40,667 nt of DNA from Candidatus Zixiibacteriota bacterium (GCA_014730345.1 WJIJ01000133.1:1-40667); one strand, 5' to 3'; positions 1-7,760 are shown, numbered from the stretch's first letter. Notes: generated by a model from the letters alone, not told the origin. A program made the numbers and translations.

Positions 1-888
1 GAGCATTTTGAGCAGTATTTAGATGTATATAGAACTAACTATCTCTATTTAGGATATAACGATTTTTATGATTATCTCGAAGAGCCGGTTCTTGGCGTTA
101 TTGATACGGTCATAGAAGGCAACATCGAGGAGAATCCGATGCTGACATCCGAGGAGGATGGTTTCAAACTGCAGGCGTACTCGCCATGTATAGACGCCGG
201 TCATCCCGATATATTGGACGTTGACGGCACTCGTTCCGATATGGGACATACCGGAGGTCCGGGAGGATTTACTTACCAATACCAGGACCTTGCCCCGGAT
301 ACGCCCGACACACTACTAATTAATGTCTCCGGTGATTCGGCGATACTGTCCTGGACTCCCAACGACGAAGCCGACATCAACAGCTATAATCTATATAAGG
401 GATTAGAACCCGATTTCCCCTTGATAACGCCTTATGAGAATATCACCCATCCGGAATCGACCACGGTCGATGTAGTCAATCCCGATACGACTTACTATTT
501 CAAGCTTACCGCGGTGGATATGAATTTCCATGAATCAAACCCCACCAACGAAGTGTCGACCAATCCCACGGGTTTTAATGATGATCCTCACAGGAATATT
601 CCGACGGGGATATCTTTGCTAAGCAATCATCCAAATCCATTCAACAGCGCGACATTTATATTGTACGAGATAAACTGCGATGGCTACGAGCATGTGGATT
701 TATCGATTTACAACGTGATGGGACAGAAGGTAAAAACCATAGTAGATAAATTGCAAACAAGCGGCAGTTATGATTTTATATGGGAAGCTAAAGATGATGA
801 TGGCAGACCTGTATCATCGGGAACATATTTTTTAATACTAAGGAAAGGAGGCGATGTCAAAAGAACCAAGATGGCGCTGTTGAAGTAA
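1..888 (+). CDS. Secreted beta-helix/FN3 protein with T9SS-type C-terminal sorting domain (5' end missing)
   Basis: The reading frame is open from base 1, so the start lies outside the window; the first in-window ATG (139) is internal. What remains is about 295 residues. The first part ends in SPCIDAGHPDILDVDG followed by RSDMGHTGG, a phrase that closes many parallel beta-helix surface proteins and also occurs in the complete beta-helix protein at 36687-38129. Next comes a fibronectin type III-like domain (about bases 289-570; LSWTPNDEADINSYNLYKG and TYYFKLTAVD). The last 75 or so residues are a sorting domain (HPNPFNSATF, SIYNVMGQKVKTI, SSGTYFLIL, KRTKMALLK) expected to direct export across the outer membrane. 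It converges with mtnN with only 4 bases between stops. Ligand or role unknown. The family assignment is confident for the tail and FN3 part, moderate for the helix. Confidence 0.85.
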   Translation, partial: EHFEQYLDVYRTNYLYLGYNDFYDYLEEPVLGVIDTVIEGNIEENPMLTSEEDGFKLQAYSPCIDAGHPDILDVDGTRSDMGHTGGPGGFTYQYQDLAPDTPDTLLINVSGDSAILSWTPNDEADINSYNLYKGLEPDFPLITPYENITHPESTTVDVVNPDTTYYFKLTAVDMNFHESNPTNEVSTNPTGFNDDPHRNIPTGISLLSNHPNPFNSATFILYEINCDGYEHVDLSIYNVMGQKVKTIVDKLQTSGSYDFIWEAKDDDGRPVSSGTYFLILRKGGDVKRTKMALLK

Positions 889-892
889 GGTG

Positions 893-1618
893 CTACTCGG
901 CCACCTCCGAGCGGTAGGACATAACCTCGAGGATACTGCTGACGATGCGGAATGAGTTTTCCGACGCGTTATGCAGGGACTGCTCGAAATCAGACGCGGC
1001 TTCATCGTCCGCCGAATCAGAAATGGTGCGCAGTACCACGAAAGGAACATCGTTCAAGAAACATGTATACCCCACCGCGGCTCCCTCCATCTCGGTAGCC
1101 ACCGCTCCGAACTCCCGTTGAAGCCATTCGATTTTGCGTTTATCGGAGACAAACCTGTCACCTGATACGATAGTACCTACCACCAATTTGGGGGAGTCTT
1201 TTTCATATTTAAAGATATCATCAAAACCGAAACACGTAAATTTCACCAACCGCGGATCGGCTTCTATCATCCTGCCGGTATTGGGCAGTTCGCCATGGCG
1301 GCGTCCGAAAGCGGTCAAATCGAAATCGTACTGGACGACATAGTTGGACACGACCACATCCCCCCTGGAGAGATAGGGCACCAGCGAACCCGCCAGCCCG
1401 GTGAAAAGTATCTGCTGAACATCGAACCGGTCGATCATGATCTGGGTACCGATGGCGGCATTGACCTTGCCGACTCCGGAATGGAGCAGGACAACATCCT
1501 GTCCTTTGAGAACGCCCCGGTAAAATGTCATACGGGCGTACTCGACCGTCCCGGAGATCTCCATGCTGTCTTTGAACATGGCAACTTCTTCGGGCATCGC
1601 CCCTATTATTCCGGTCAT
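893..1618 (-). CDS. mtnN: 5'-methylthioadenosine/S-adenosylhomocysteine nucleosidase
   Basis: The product (241 aa) hydrolyses S-adenosylhomocysteine and methylthioadenosine to adenine plus the thioribose sugar, the step before LuxS in the activated methyl cycle. The N-terminus GIIGAMPEEV carries the catalytic acid glutamate (E11). The purine/ribose site ATEMEGAAVG (E176-E178) and the catalytic aspartate in RTISDSADDEA (D201) match the MTA/SAH nucleosidase family of the PNP/UDP phosphorylase fold. Length is normal for the family (about 230). The ATG start overlaps the luxS stop by four bases (ATGA), so the two are translationally coupled and supply consecutive reactions. It is the last gene of the minus-strand run that starts at the Fur-family gene. 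Also called pfs. Confidence 0.95.
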   Translation of the reverse strand: MTGIIGAMPEEVAMFKDSMEISGTVEYARMTFYRGVLKGQDVVLLHSGVGKVNAAIGTQIMIDRFDVQQILFTGLAGSLVPYLSRGDVVVSNYVVQYDFDLTAFGRRHGELPNTGRMIEADPRLVKFTCFGFDDIFKYEKDSPKLVVGTIVSGDRFVSDKRKIEWLQREFGAVATEMEGAAVGYTCFLNDVPFVVLRTISDSADDEAASDFEQSLHNASENSFRIVSSILEVMSYRSEVAE

Positions 1619-2073
1619 AACTCGCCGTATCCTTCCAATACCAACCGGGCGTATTCTTTAGCGGCGAACAGGGAATGGTCCCGGTAATTGCCGCATTCTC
1701 TGGCGGAGATACCGGGGACATCTTCCCACGCGGTATTGAGCACTTCATGGAGCGACCTGATGAGCGCGCGCTGTACCTCACCGGATGGCACATTGCCCCA
1801 GACGGACATATAGAAACCGGTGCGGCATCCCATGGGAGAGATGTCGATAACGCCGTCGAGGTAAGTTTTCATGTATGTTGCCAGCAGGTGCTCCAGCGTA
1901 TGGATACCGCCGGTGGGGATTGCGCCGGTGTTGGGTTTAACGAACCGGAGGTCGAATTTGCTGATCTTATCCCCATGTTTGCCGTCGTAAACGCCGACCT
2001 TGCGCACCTGGGGGGCTTGCATGCTTATATGGTCGACGGTGAAAGATTCGGGTTTTTTGTGTGTTTGTTCCAT
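1615..2073 (-). CDS. luxS: S-ribosylhomocysteine lyase (AI-2 synthesis)
   Basis: LuxS cleaves S-ribosylhomocysteine to homocysteine and DPD, the precursor of autoinducer-2. The 152-aa product has normal length. The metal-binding signature HTLEH gives H58 and H62 with the catalytic E61; the third ligand is C127 in ARECGNYRDHSL. The catalytic cysteine is C83 in MGCRTGFYMS. All active-site residues are present. The gene lies 44 bases downstream of secA and overlaps mtnN by 4 bases, so the two methyl-cycle enzymes are made together. I see no clear Shine-Dalgarno sequence before the ATG (the preceding bases are AT-rich), so translation may depend on upstream ribosomes. Whether AI-2 is used as a signal cannot be told from here. 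Confidence 0.97.
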   Translation of the reverse strand: MEQTHKKPESFTVDHISMQAPQVRKVGVYDGKHGDKISKFDLRFVKPNTGAIPTGGIHTLEHLLATYMKTYLDGVIDISPMGCRTGFYMSVWGNVPSGEVQRALIRSLHEVLNTAWEDVPGISARECGNYRDHSLFAAKEYARLVLEGYGEL

Positions 2074-2117
2074 AATAATTTTATCGGCTAAAATTCGTAT
2101 CCCGTGAAACGAACAGC

Positions 2118-5100
2118 TTATTTACCACAGCATTTTTTGTACTTTTTGCCGGAGCCGCAGGGGCAGGGGTCGTTCCTGCCGACCTTTTTGCCCTCGCGCT
2201 TGACGGTTTGCGGTTTCGCCTGCTGGGGCTGGGCGGCTTCACCCATGCCGGTGTAACCCATGTTGACCGCGGAATCATGGACCTCGACCATCTGTTTCTC
2301 GGTCTCTTTTTTACGGGCGGCCGGCTGAGCTTCCGTCTGTTTTTGATCGCCTTCGGGTTTTCTGAGCTGGATTTTATAAACGAATTCGACGATTTCCCTG
2401 TCGATCTGGTTAAGCATTTTTTCAAACGCGACGAAAGTTTCTTTCTTATATTCAATCAGCGGATTCTTTTGGCCATAGGCACGCAAGCCAATACCCTGCC
2501 GAATCTGGTCGAGTTCATAGAGATGGTCTTTCCAGCGTTCATCGATTACCGAGAGGTAGGCGTAACGTTCGAGCTTGCGCATAATATCAGTACCGTAGGT
2601 TTTCTCGCGGTACTGGTAAATCTCCTTCGCGGCTTTGTGAAGCATCTCGCTGACGCGCTGGTGGTCCAAATCATCGAGATTGTCTTCCTTGAAATCCACA
2701 TTCAGCAGGAACAGGCGGGATATATCCTCTTTCAAGCCCAACAGGTTCCATTCTTCGGGGTAGTCGGAAGCGCAATGCTGGGCAAGGACGGCGTCGATAT
2801 TTTCCTCGACCAGCCTCTGGACATCCTCGGAGAGGTCTTCGCCTTCCAATGCCTGGGCGCGGAGGCTGTAGATAACCGCGCGCTGTTGGTTCATTACATC
2901 GTCATAATCGAGGAGATGTTTTCTTATGCTGAAGTTCTGGGCTTCAACTCTTTTCTGGGCTTTCTCGATAGCTTTTGTTACCATGCCATGCTGGATAACT
3001 TCGCCTTCCTCCACACCGAGACGGTCCATGATAGCGGCTATCCTGTCGCTCCCGAAAAGGCGCATGAGGTCATCTTCAAGCGAGAGGAAAAATTTCGATG
3101 AACCCGGATCTCCCTGGCGGCCGGAACGTCCGCGAAGCTGGCGGTCGATGCGTCGTGATTCATGGCGCTCGGTACCGACAATATGCAATCCGCAGGGGAC
3201 ATTTTCTTCGCAGTTGTCGTATTCAGGGCATGGTTCACCTTCGGCCGGGTTGGAGACCATCTTGCAGTTAGGGCTTTTAACGACCTGCTTATCAAGCTTG
3301 ATATCGGTACCGCGTCCCGCCATGTTGGTGGCGATGGTAACCGCTCCGACATGTCCGGCTTTGGCTACAATTTCGGCTTCCTGTTGGTGGTACTTGGCAT
3401 TCAGCACCGAGTGGGAAATACCCTGCCTTTTGAGCATCCTCGAAAGGGTTTCGGAAACTTCGACGGATACGGTACCGACCAGCACAGGTCTGCCCTGTTC
3501 ATGCTTTTCGACTATCTCCTCGATTATGGAGTTGTACTTTTCCCTCTTGGTGCGGTAGATGTTATCATCATAGTCGATTCTGCGCACCGGTTTATTAGTT
3601 GGGATGCAGACCACATCGAGTTTGTAAATCTTGTAAAACTCCTCCGCTTCGGTTACCGCCGTACCGGTCATACCGGCGAGTTTATCATACATACGGAAGA
3701 AATTCTGGAGGGTAATGGTTGCCAGAGTTTGGGTTTCACGCTCTATCTCCACGCCTTCCTTGGCCTCGATAGCCTGGTGAAGGCCATCGGAATAACGCCT
3801 GCCGGGCATTAGCCTTCCGGTGAATTCATCGACAATCATCACCTTGCCGTCCTGGACTACGTACTCATCATCGCGTTCGTAAAGGATGTAAGCTTTTAAG
3901 AGCTGGTTGATGTTATGGTTTTTCTCAGAGCGTTCGGCATGCAGGCGGTACAGCTCTTCCCGTTTCTGGATTTTTTCTTCATTGGAGAGGTTTTCGTCGC
4001 CCTCGATTTCGGATAATCCCTCGGTGATATCTGGAATTACGAACAGTTCCTTATCGCGGGCATCCATCTCGCCGATACCCTGTTCGGTAAGGTTGATGGA
4101 ATGTTCCTTTTCATCGATAGCGAAGTATAACATCTCGTCGATCTCGTGAATGCGTTTCTCGCGCATGAAATCTGCTTCGACCCTGGAGACGAGTTTTTGC
4201 ACTCCCTGCTCTTTGAAAAGTTTAAGGAGTTTCTTGTTCTTGGGAGAACCGCGCTGGGCGCCAAGCAGGCGGATACCGGCTTCGTAATCCTCGTTCTGTT
4301 CAAGAAGTTTTTCGCCTTCGGCAATAAGCTTATTGACCAGGGTAGTTTGCCTCTTTACCAGTTTCTGCACCAGCGGCTTCATTTCCTTGAACCGATGGGT
4401 TGAAACCGAAACGGGGCCGGAAATAATCAGCGGCGTACGGGCTTCATCGATAAGAACACTATCCACCTCGTCGACGATGGCGTAGTTGTATTTTCTCTGC
4501 ACACGGTCTTCGGCGCGCTGGGCCATGTTATCACGGAGATAATCGAAACCGAATTCGTTGTTGGTACCGTAGGTAATATCGCAGTTGTAAGCTTCCCGCC
4601 GCTGGATGTTATCCATATCATTCTGGATACAACCGACAGTAAGACCGAGGAATTTGTAAATCCCGCCCATCCACTCGGAGTCTCTCCGGGCAAGGTAATC
4701 ATTTACAGTAACCAGGTGGACTCCCTTGCCGGAAAGGGCATTGAGATAAATGGGCAAAGTAGCCACGAGGGTCTTACCTTCACCGGTTGCCATCTCGGCA
4801 ATTTTGCCCTCGTGGAGGACAACTCCGCCGATGAGCTGTACATCATAGGGAATCATATCCCATTCGACCTCGAAACCGCTTACATCCCATTTTTTGCCGC
4901 ATAACCTTTTACAGGCTTGTTTAACAACAGCGAATGCCTCCGGTAGTATATCATCAAGGGACTCTCCTTCATCAATCCTCTGGCGGAACTCGACGGTTTT
5001 CGCCTGGATTTCCTCGTCTGAAAGGGAATCATATTCCTCGTAATAACCGTTGATCTCGTCAACAGTCGGTTGAATCTTTTTTATGTCGCGGTCGTGCTTC

Positions 5101-5129
5101 GAACCGAAAATCTTTTCGATAATATTCAT
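2118..5129 (-). CDS. secA: Preprotein translocase ATPase SecA
   Basis: SecA drives proteins through SecYEG using ATP. At 1003 aa it is longer than the roughly 850-900 aa of E. coli-type SecA. Walker A is MATGEGKT (about 113-120), Walker B/DEAD-like region is VDEVDSVLIDEARTPL (about 219-233), the second nucleotide-binding domain has TNMAGRGTDIKL (601-612), followed by ERHESRRIDRQLRGRSGRQG. The helical scaffold contains DYDDVMNQQR. The C-terminus is a zinc-binding SEC-C motif (CPCGSGKKYKKCC, C989, C991, C1000, C1001) for SecB or ribosome contact. Extra length comes from an enlarged substrate-binding region (about 241-340), as in FCB-group SecA, and a cysteine-bearing insert at about 613-647 (C622, C634, C640, C646). 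It lies 12 bases after truA and 44 before luxS. Confidence 0.98.
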   Translation of the reverse strand: MNIIEKIFGSKHDRDIKKIQPTVDEINGYYEEYDSLSDEEIQAKTVEFRQRIDEGESLDDILPEAFAVVKQACKRLCGKKWDVSGFEVEWDMIPYDVQLIGGVVLHEGKIAEMATGEGKTLVATLPIYLNALSGKGVHLVTVNDYLARRDSEWMGGIYKFLGLTVGCIQNDMDNIQRREAYNCDITYGTNNEFGFDYLRDNMAQRAEDRVQRKYNYAIVDEVDSVLIDEARTPLIISGPVSVSTHRFKEMKPLVQKLVKRQTTLVNKLIAEGEKLLEQNEDYEAGIRLLGAQRGSPKNKKLLKLFKEQGVQKLVSRVEADFMREKRIHEIDEMLYFAIDEKEHSINLTEQGIGEMDARDKELFVIPDITEGLSEIEGDENLSNEEKIQKREELYRLHAERSEKNHNINQLLKAYILYERDDEYVVQDGKVMIVDEFTGRLMPGRRYSDGLHQAIEAKEGVEIERETQTLATITLQNFFRMYDKLAGMTGTAVTEAEEFYKIYKLDVVCIPTNKPVRRIDYDDNIYRTKREKYNSIIEEIVEKHEQGRPVLVGTVSVEVSETLSRMLKRQGISHSVLNAKYHQQEAEIVAKAGHVGAVTIATNMAGRGTDIKLDKQVVKSPNCKMVSNPAEGEPCPEYDNCEENVPCGLHIVGTERHESRRIDRQLRGRSGRQGDPGSSKFFLSLEDDLMRLFGSDRIAAIMDRLGVEEGEVIQHGMVTKAIEKAQKRVEAQNFSIRKHLLDYDDVMNQQRAVIYSLRAQALEGEDLSEDVQRLVEENIDAVLAQHCASDYPEEWNLLGLKEDISRLFLLNVDFKEDNLDDLDHQRVSEMLHKAAKEIYQYREKTYGTDIMRKLERYAYLSVIDERWKDHLYELDQIRQGIGLRAYGQKNPLIEYKKETFVAFEKMLNQIDREIVEFVYKIQLRKPEGDQKQTEAQPAARKKETEKQMVEVHDSAVNMGYTGMGEAAQPQQAKPQTVKREGKKVGRNDPCPCGSGKKYKKCCGK

Positions 5130-5141
5130 AAATATACCCGC

Positions 5142-5870
5142 TTAGTATTTTACCATAACCAGAGTTAGCCCCTGAGGGGGAACGCTCAATGGTTCTTTGC
5201 TTTTTTCTCCTGAAATTATTTTACGCTTGAACTGCTCAATAGTTAACTGGTCTTTGCTGATTCTCACCATATCGCCGACAAGCATGCGCACCATTCCGTG
5301 AAGGAACCTGTTCGCCTCAATGGTGAACAGCGCTTCATACCCCAATCTTTTCCATGATGCTTCAATGACCCGGCAATTATTCATCTCCTTCTGGGACTTG
5401 GCGATGCAGAATGCCTTAAAATCGTGGTCGCCCAGTATTTCCCGGGCGGCCTCATTCATCTTTTCGACATCTAATTCATAATTGATTTGCCAGACGAACC
5501 TGCGCTGGAGCGCGGTGGGGCCGATATGGATACGGTAGGTATATACCCGTGAATCCGCGTCGCGTCGCGAATCGAAGCTTTCATCGACCTCCTGAATGGT
5601 TTTAACCGCGATATCTTCGGGAGTAACCGCATTTAAACTGACCAGGAATTTAAAGGGGTCGATTTCTTTTTCAATGGCGAAATCCGCTACCTGCCCGAAG
5701 GCATGCACCCCGGCGTCAGTTCTTCCGGAACCGGTCAATTTAACCGTCTCGCCGGTTATCTGGGAAATCCCTTTAACGATTTCCCCTTGTATTGTCCGCT
5801 GGTCGGGTTGGATCTGCCATCCCGCGAAATCGGTACCGTCGTATTCAATTATTGATCTAAACCGTGCCAA
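5142..5870 (-). CDS. truA: tRNA pseudouridine(38-40) synthase
   Basis: TruA converts U38, U39 and U40 of the tRNA anticodon stem to pseudouridine. The 242-aa product is of family length. The catalytic aspartate is D52 in GSGRTDAGVHAFGQVADF. The N-terminal strand FRSIIEYDGTDFAGWQ, the second-half motif FCIAKSQKEMNNCRVI, and the RNA-contact segment FLHGMVRMLVGDMVRI are all typical, as is the ending PPQGLTLVMVKY. It lies between ecfT (9 bases upstream) and secA (12 bases downstream) on the same strand, so it is probably co-transcribed. In Firmicutes and other bacteria truA commonly sits next to ecfT, which supports the call for its neighbour. Confidence 0.96.
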   Translation of the reverse strand: MARFRSIIEYDGTDFAGWQIQPDQRTIQGEIVKGISQITGETVKLTGSGRTDAGVHAFGQVADFAIEKEIDPFKFLVSLNAVTPEDIAVKTIQEVDESFDSRRDADSRVYTYRIHIGPTALQRRFVWQINYELDVEKMNEAAREILGDHDFKAFCIAKSQKEMNNCRVIEASWKRLGYEALFTIEANRFLHGMVRMLVGDMVRISKDQLTIEQFKRKIISGEKSKEPLSVPPQGLTLVMVKY

Positions 5871-5879
5871 AGGAATCTC

Positions 5880-6662
5880 CTACAAGGCGACTAAAGAAAA
5901 GATACATCCTGCTGTAACAAGAATAAAAACAATTAAATGGGAAAGCGCAACATCGCGTTGAAAATAAGAGCTTCTTTTCATGCCAGGCAGATAACCCTTG
6001 GATAGCATGGCATCGTTCAAATCGGCGGTCCGCCTTATAACCGAGAAAAAAAGCGGTATCAACAAAGAACTTAGCCGTTCCGTCCGGAGAAAGCTTCTTT
6101 TCGAGAACTCCACGCCCCGGGCTTGTTGAGCGGTTTTTATGGCTATAGCTTCATCATACATAACCGGTATAAATCTCAGTGTAATAGACATCACCAATGA
6201 TATATCTTCCACCGGCAACCTTATGATCTTGAGCGGATAAAGCATACGGATAAACGAATCGGTAAGTTCGTTGGGTGAAGTGGTAGCCGTCAAAAGGTAA
6301 GCCGACAGGAGAAACACTATGAAACGAAAACCGTATAAAACACCTCGATTTAAACCTTCCGTCCCAATTTCAATGCCCCAAATGGAGACTACGGGTTCTC
6401 CCCCGCCGATGAACAGATGAAGGATAACTACGAAGACAAACAGCCAAATCCATACCCGGAACTGCCTGAATAGCATAGACATTCTAAGTTGCGCGCCGAT
6501 TGATCCGGCAAGAAGCAATATCAAAGCCCCGCCAATAACATAGGGAGACACGCTGACAAGGACAGCCACGGTCAGCATAACCAGCATGATAATCTTCAAT
6601 ACCGGGTCAAATATATGCAGATAAGAATTTGCAGGATAATAACTTCCTATTGAGAATACCAT
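5880..6662 (-). CDS. ecfT: Energy-coupling factor transporter transmembrane protein (CbiQ/EcfT family)
   Basis: EcfT is the membrane scaffold that links ECF-type ATPases (EcfA/A') to a substrate-binding S component for vitamin or metal-ion uptake. The 260-aa product has about six hydrophobic segments (around 22-56, 70-88, 107-125, 153-168, 196-212 and 237-258). The cytoplasmic coupling helices carry the family signature AQQARGVEF (Ala-Arg-Gly at 181-183) and a second copy NDAMLSKGY (about 216-224), where the usual Arg is Lys. No EcfA ATPase and no S component are visible in the window; the ABC genes at 21-28 kb are exporters. It starts 33 bases after the Fur-family gene and ends 9 bases before truA. 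Substrate unknown; the Fur neighbour hints at a metal, but the truA link is also common for folate/riboflavin ECF systems. Confidence 0.88.
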   Translation of the reverse strand: MVFSIGSYYPANSYLHIFDPVLKIIMLVMLTVAVLVSVSPYVIGGALILLLAGSIGAQLRMSMLFRQFRVWIWLFVFVVILHLFIGGGEPVVSIWGIEIGTEGLNRGVLYGFRFIVFLLSAYLLTATTSPNELTDSFIRMLYPLKIIRLPVEDISLVMSITLRFIPVMYDEAIAIKTAQQARGVEFSKRSFLRTERLSSLLIPLFFSVIRRTADLNDAMLSKGYLPGMKRSSYFQRDVALSHLIVFILVTAGCIFSLVAL

Positions 6663-6695
6663 ATTCCCTGTTTTCTTTGGAGCAACTGAACTTTC

Positions 6696-7130
6696 TTATT
6701 TTTGCGCCCGGCATCTATCGCATAAACCGAAGACATCGATTCTCCTGCGGGTAACCTTGAATTTTTTCTTCCTGGCGTTTTTTTCGATCATTTCATCGAC
6801 TTTGGGGTCAGTGAACTCAAGAATCCTGCCGCAGTTCTCGCATATAAGGTGGTGATGCTGTTTCTGCTTGAGCGCGTTTTCATAACGGGCCACCCCGTCG
6901 CCGATTTCAACCAGGCGGGCAATCCCCGCCTTATGAAAGAGGTTTAAAGAACGGTAGACTGTCGAGTAACCTATATCGGGATATTTCTTTTTAACCATTT
7001 CCAACAAGTCCTCGGCAGAAACATGCCGGTCGGTGCTCAGGAAAATTTCGAGGATGCGGTTCCTCTGCCGGGAGCGTTTTAGTCCATGTTTTTTCTGATA
7101 AATATTAAGGTATTCCAACTCGGTTTTCAT
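6696..7130 (-). CDS. Fur-family metal-responsive transcriptional regulator
   Basis: Fur-family proteins (Fur, Zur, PerR, Mur) bind 7-1-7 palindromes when loaded with a metal. The 144-aa product has the winged-helix DNA-binding domain with LKRSRQRNRILEIF (about 17-30) and the recognition helix region DIGYSTVYRSLNLF (52-65). The dimerisation/metal domain has HHH at 92-94 and two CxxC pairs, C97/C100 and C137/C140, the structural zinc site. I cannot tell Fur, Zur and PerR apart from sequence reading alone. A GAGG Shine-Dalgarno lies 6 bases before the ATG. It heads the six-gene run to mtnN. A 15-bp palindrome at 7188-7202, about 58 bases upstream of its start, is a good candidate for its own operator. 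Confidence 0.93.
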   Translation of the reverse strand: MKTELEYLNIYQKKHGLKRSRQRNRILEIFLSTDRHVSAEDLLEMVKKKYPDIGYSTVYRSLNLFHKAGIARLVEIGDGVARYENALKQKQHHHLICENCGRILEFTDPKVDEMIEKNARKKKFKVTRRRIDVFGLCDRCRAQK

Positions 7131-7320
7131 TTAAAACCTCAGGGATGAATTGAAGAAGCTCCATATATATAAAAATGATTTTCGGTTTCATATTTAATAT
7201 GATAATCCAATACTGACCGCAGGTCAAATACTATTTAATCGCGATATTTTTATTGCATTTGGAGGTTGAAAGGTCTAAATTCCATCGAAAAATGAACCCG
7301 GAATAATCAAAGGAGATGTT
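7131..7320. promoter_or_regulatory. Divergent intergenic region between the Fur-family gene and the repeat lipoprotein
   Basis: This AT-rich stretch has to hold the promoters of both divergent genes. It contains a 7-1-7 palindrome (7188-7202) and a second inverted repeat, TGACC-gca-GGTCA (7214-7226). On the minus strand a TATATA-type -10 could lie at 7163-7170, which would put the palindrome over the -35 region of the Fur-family gene. On the plus strand TTGCAT (7253-7258), a 17-base spacer and TAAATT (7276-7281) is a weak sigma-70-like match for the lipoprotein gene. An AAGGAG Shine-Dalgarno (7310-7315) precedes the TTG start at 7321. Confidence 0.5.
7188..7202. promoter_or_regulatory. Candidate Fur-family operator (7-1-7 palindrome)
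   Basis: TCATATTTAATATGA is a perfect 7-1-7 inverted repeat, the geometry of Fur (TGATAAT-n-ATTATCA), Zur and PerR (TTATAAT-n-ATTATAA) boxes. Each half matches either consensus at 5 of 7 positions. It lies between a Fur-family gene and a divergent gene, where autoregulatory boxes are usually found. Binding is inference. Confidence 0.55.
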
Positions 7321-7677
7321 TTGCGTAAGATAGCGACATTAATTCTGATTGTGTTGACAACGCTGTTGATTGCTTTTGCGGTATCATCGTGCGATAAAGA
7401 AGCCGCTGAACAGCGTATTTTCAATGACCCTGTGATGAAAAAAGCGCTTCTGGAGAAGATGATGGCCGACGAAGAGATGGTTCACACCATGCTTAATCAC
7501 GTCCTCAATCAACCGGTTCTTGTTGATACGATCATGACCAGGATTGTTAACAGCGAGAGTATGCGGGCAAAGATGCTCACCAAAGCCTTCGCTGATTCGG
7601 CGGCGCTGGAAGATGTTATCTTCCGCGTCCAGGGCGACCCTGAACTGAAAAAACGGGTTACCGGAAGACGCCGTTAA
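7321..7677 (+). CDS. Small lipoprotein of six 14-residue helical repeats, unknown function
   Basis: I do not recognise a named family. The 118-aa product starts at TTG 7321, chosen because AAGGAG lies 5 bases upstream and the frame begins directly with a lipoprotein signal (MRK, hydrophobic 4-20, then VSSC with C24 as the likely lipidated cysteine). From N35 to the last residue R118 the whole protein divides into six consecutive 14-residue units without gaps. Position 1 is N/A/G, position 2 mostly D, position 3 P/E/S, position 5 mostly M/L, and positions 9-10 hydrophobic, which suggests a short turn plus one helix per unit. Eight methionines fall within residues 35-104. The last unit ends in GRRR. 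It has its own terminator and is divergent from the Fur-family gene across the operator-like palindrome. Probably membrane-anchored in the periplasm or outer membrane; a metal-related role is only a guess from context. Confidence 0.75.
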   Translation: MRKIATLILIVLTTLLIAFAVSSCDKEAAEQRIFNDPVMKKALLEKMMADEEMVHTMLNHVLNQPVLVDTIMTRIVNSESMRAKMLTKAFADSAALEDVIFRVQGDPELKKRVTGRRR

Positions 7678-7706
7678 GTTTATTCAATACCGCAAGGTTC
7701 TATATT

Positions 7707-7738
7707 TAAACCGCCGGAATTATCCCGGCGGTTTTTTA
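7707..7738 (+). terminator. Rho-independent terminator after the repeat lipoprotein gene
   Basis: AAACCGCCGG pairs perfectly with CCGGCGGTTT around the loop AATTATC, followed by a T run (ttttttat). It lies about 30 bases after the stop at 7677. The GTf run on the opposite strand ends at 7761, so the hairpin may serve both directions, though its minus-strand T tract is short. Confidence 0.88.
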
Positions 7739-7760
7739 TCTGCGTAATCCTATTGTATTT

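Noticed and set aside
897-915. Small hairpin CTCGG/CCGAG near the convergent stops, as a shared terminator
   Set aside because: The stem is only five base pairs, has no T tract and lies inside the mtnN coding sequence.
1134-4403. Long plus-strand open frames opposite mtnN, luxS and secA
   Set aside because: They mirror conserved genes on the other strand and show no domain of their own.
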